Below, in pieces: positions 5,608-6,310 of a stretch of 6,310 bases of DNA; the stretch's first letter is position 1, and every line of letters begins with the position of its first letter. Source of the DNA: Betaproteobacteria bacterium UBA6910 (GTDB lineage Bacteria > Pseudomonadota > Gammaproteobacteria > Burkholderiales > UBA6910); assembly GCA_002451065.1 (NCBI GenBank), contig DKBC01000289.1, positions 1 through 6,310 of the forward strand, read 5' to 3'. The notes under the pieces were generated by a model, which searched no databases, was not told where the DNA came from, and saw only the letters and a list, made by a program, of their open reading frames with translations. The position numbers and the translations under genes are program-made.

Positions 5608-6310
5608 GTGGCCAGCGCGCCCTTCGAGGAACCCCAGGATTCCGCAATCCGGGCGTCCCTGGAGCGCATGGGACTCGCGCGTTCCGGTGAAACGGTGATC
5701 CTGGAACCGCTCCCGGGCGGAGTATCATCCGTCATCGTGCGGGCCGATACGCCCCAGGGCAGTTTTTGTTGCAAGAGGGCGCTGCCGTGCCTCAGGGTCT
5801 CGACCGAGTGGCGGGCGCCGGTGGAGCGCAGCCTCGCCGAGATGGATTGGCTCCGGGAAGCCGGGCGCATCGTGCCCGACGCCGTTCCCAAGCTGGTGGG
5901 CGAGGACCGGGAAGGGCTGGCCTTCGCCATGGAATTCCTGGACCCCTACTCCCATCCGGTGTGGAAACAGCAGCTGCGGGACGGGATCATTGACCGTGGA
6001 ACCGCCTCGGGGGTGGCCGCGCGGGTGGCACGGATTCATTCGGCCACGGCGCGGGATGCGTCCTGCGCCGGGCGCTTCCCAAACCAGGCCCAGTTCCACG
6101 CCCTGCGCCTCGAGCCTTATTTCGAGGCCACTGCCAAGGCACATCCGGACCTGGCCTCGAAGTTCGACGCCCTAGTATCCATGGTGCGCGACGCGCGGGT
6201 CGCCCTCATGCACGGCGACGTGAGCCCCAAAAACATCCTGGTTGGCCCAAGGGGGCCGGTGTTCCTGGACGCGGAGTGCGCCTGCTTCGGCGATCCGGCC
6301 TTCGACCTCG
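5608..6310 (+). CDS. Phosphotransferase of the APH/choline-kinase fold, 3' end missing
   Basis: Small-molecule kinase of the aminoglycoside-phosphotransferase-like superfamily; its substrate is not known. The window holds the first 234 residues and cuts the gene; family members usually run to about 300-350. Features in order: a glycine-containing loop LPGGVSS at 35-41, a likely ATP-binding Lys56 in FCCKRAL, a helix with Glu73/Glu78 that could pair with it, a hinge around AMEFLDPYSHP (107-117), the catalytic HGDVSPKNIL at 202-211 (Asp204 as base, Asn209 for magnesium), and LDAE at 220-223, whose Asp221 replaces the DFG Asp. The HGD loop and the LDAE motif mean a competent kinase is expected. 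A sugar, methylthioribose-like or aminoglycoside-like substrate are all possible; nothing visible marks it as a resistance gene. The start GTG 5608 is chosen for the GAGGGG site; the reading frame also allows TTG 5578. Confidence 0.85.
   Translation, partial: MASAPFEEPQDSAIRASLERMGLARSGETVILEPLPGGVSSVIVRADTPQGSFCCKRALPCLRVSTEWRAPVERSLAEMDWLREAGRIVPDAVPKLVGEDREGLAFAMEFLDPYSHPVWKQQLRDGIIDRGTASGVAARVARIHSATARDASCAGRFPNQAQFHALRLEPYFEATAKAHPDLASKFDALVSMVRDARVALMHGDVSPKNILVGPRGPVFLDAECACFGDPAFDL

Noticed and set aside
5394..5930. Minus-strand frame opposite the phosphotransferase start
   Set aside because: It is antisense to a gene with an intact kinase catalytic loop, and its composition is that of a shadow frame.

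Overview
The window is GC-rich, single-species-looking chromosomal DNA from a proteobacterium. The gene order (end of fabF, mltG, tmk, holB, a type IV pilus-class pilZ, tatD) is the conserved fatty-acid / cell-wall / DNA-replication cluster known from Gamma- and Betaproteobacteria. The PilZ between holB and tatD fits lineages that make type IV pili, as in Pseudomonas and Xanthomonas. The secreted ankyrin protein after tatD is, from memory, more typical of Betaproteobacteria. I cannot name the genus.

Layout, plus strand: fabF 3' end (1-246); mltG (337-1335); tmk (1332-1955, 4-base overlap with mltG); holB (1989-3020); pilZ (3013-3372, 8-base overlap with holB); tatD (3413-4189); an exported ankyrin-repeat protein (4209-4844). 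All read the same way with gaps of 90 bases or less, so they probably form one operon or a chain of overlapping transcripts. A gap with several small repeats (4845-4902) separates the ankyrin gene from a convergent DUF1178 gene on the minus strand (4903-5364). A divergent 243-base gap follows, then an APH/choline-kinase-like phosphotransferase (5608-6310) that runs off the window end.

The cluster is housekeeping. FabF extends acyl-ACP chains for membrane lipids, MltG cuts nascent peptidoglycan strands, Tmk makes dTDP, HolB is the delta-prime subunit of the replicative clamp loader, PilZ supports type IV pilus assembly, and TatD is a metal-dependent nuclease. The ankyrin, DUF1178 and phosphotransferase genes have no assigned substrate or partner.

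I found no CRISPR array, tRNA, rRNA, insertion sequence, phage gene or clear new defence-type system. The points worth a second look are modest: pabC is missing from its usual place between fabF and mltG, AT-rich islands sit at two gene junctions, the 4834-4902 gap is dense in repeats, HolB carries an extra charged Gly/Glu/Arg segment, and six of the eight start codons seen are GTG.
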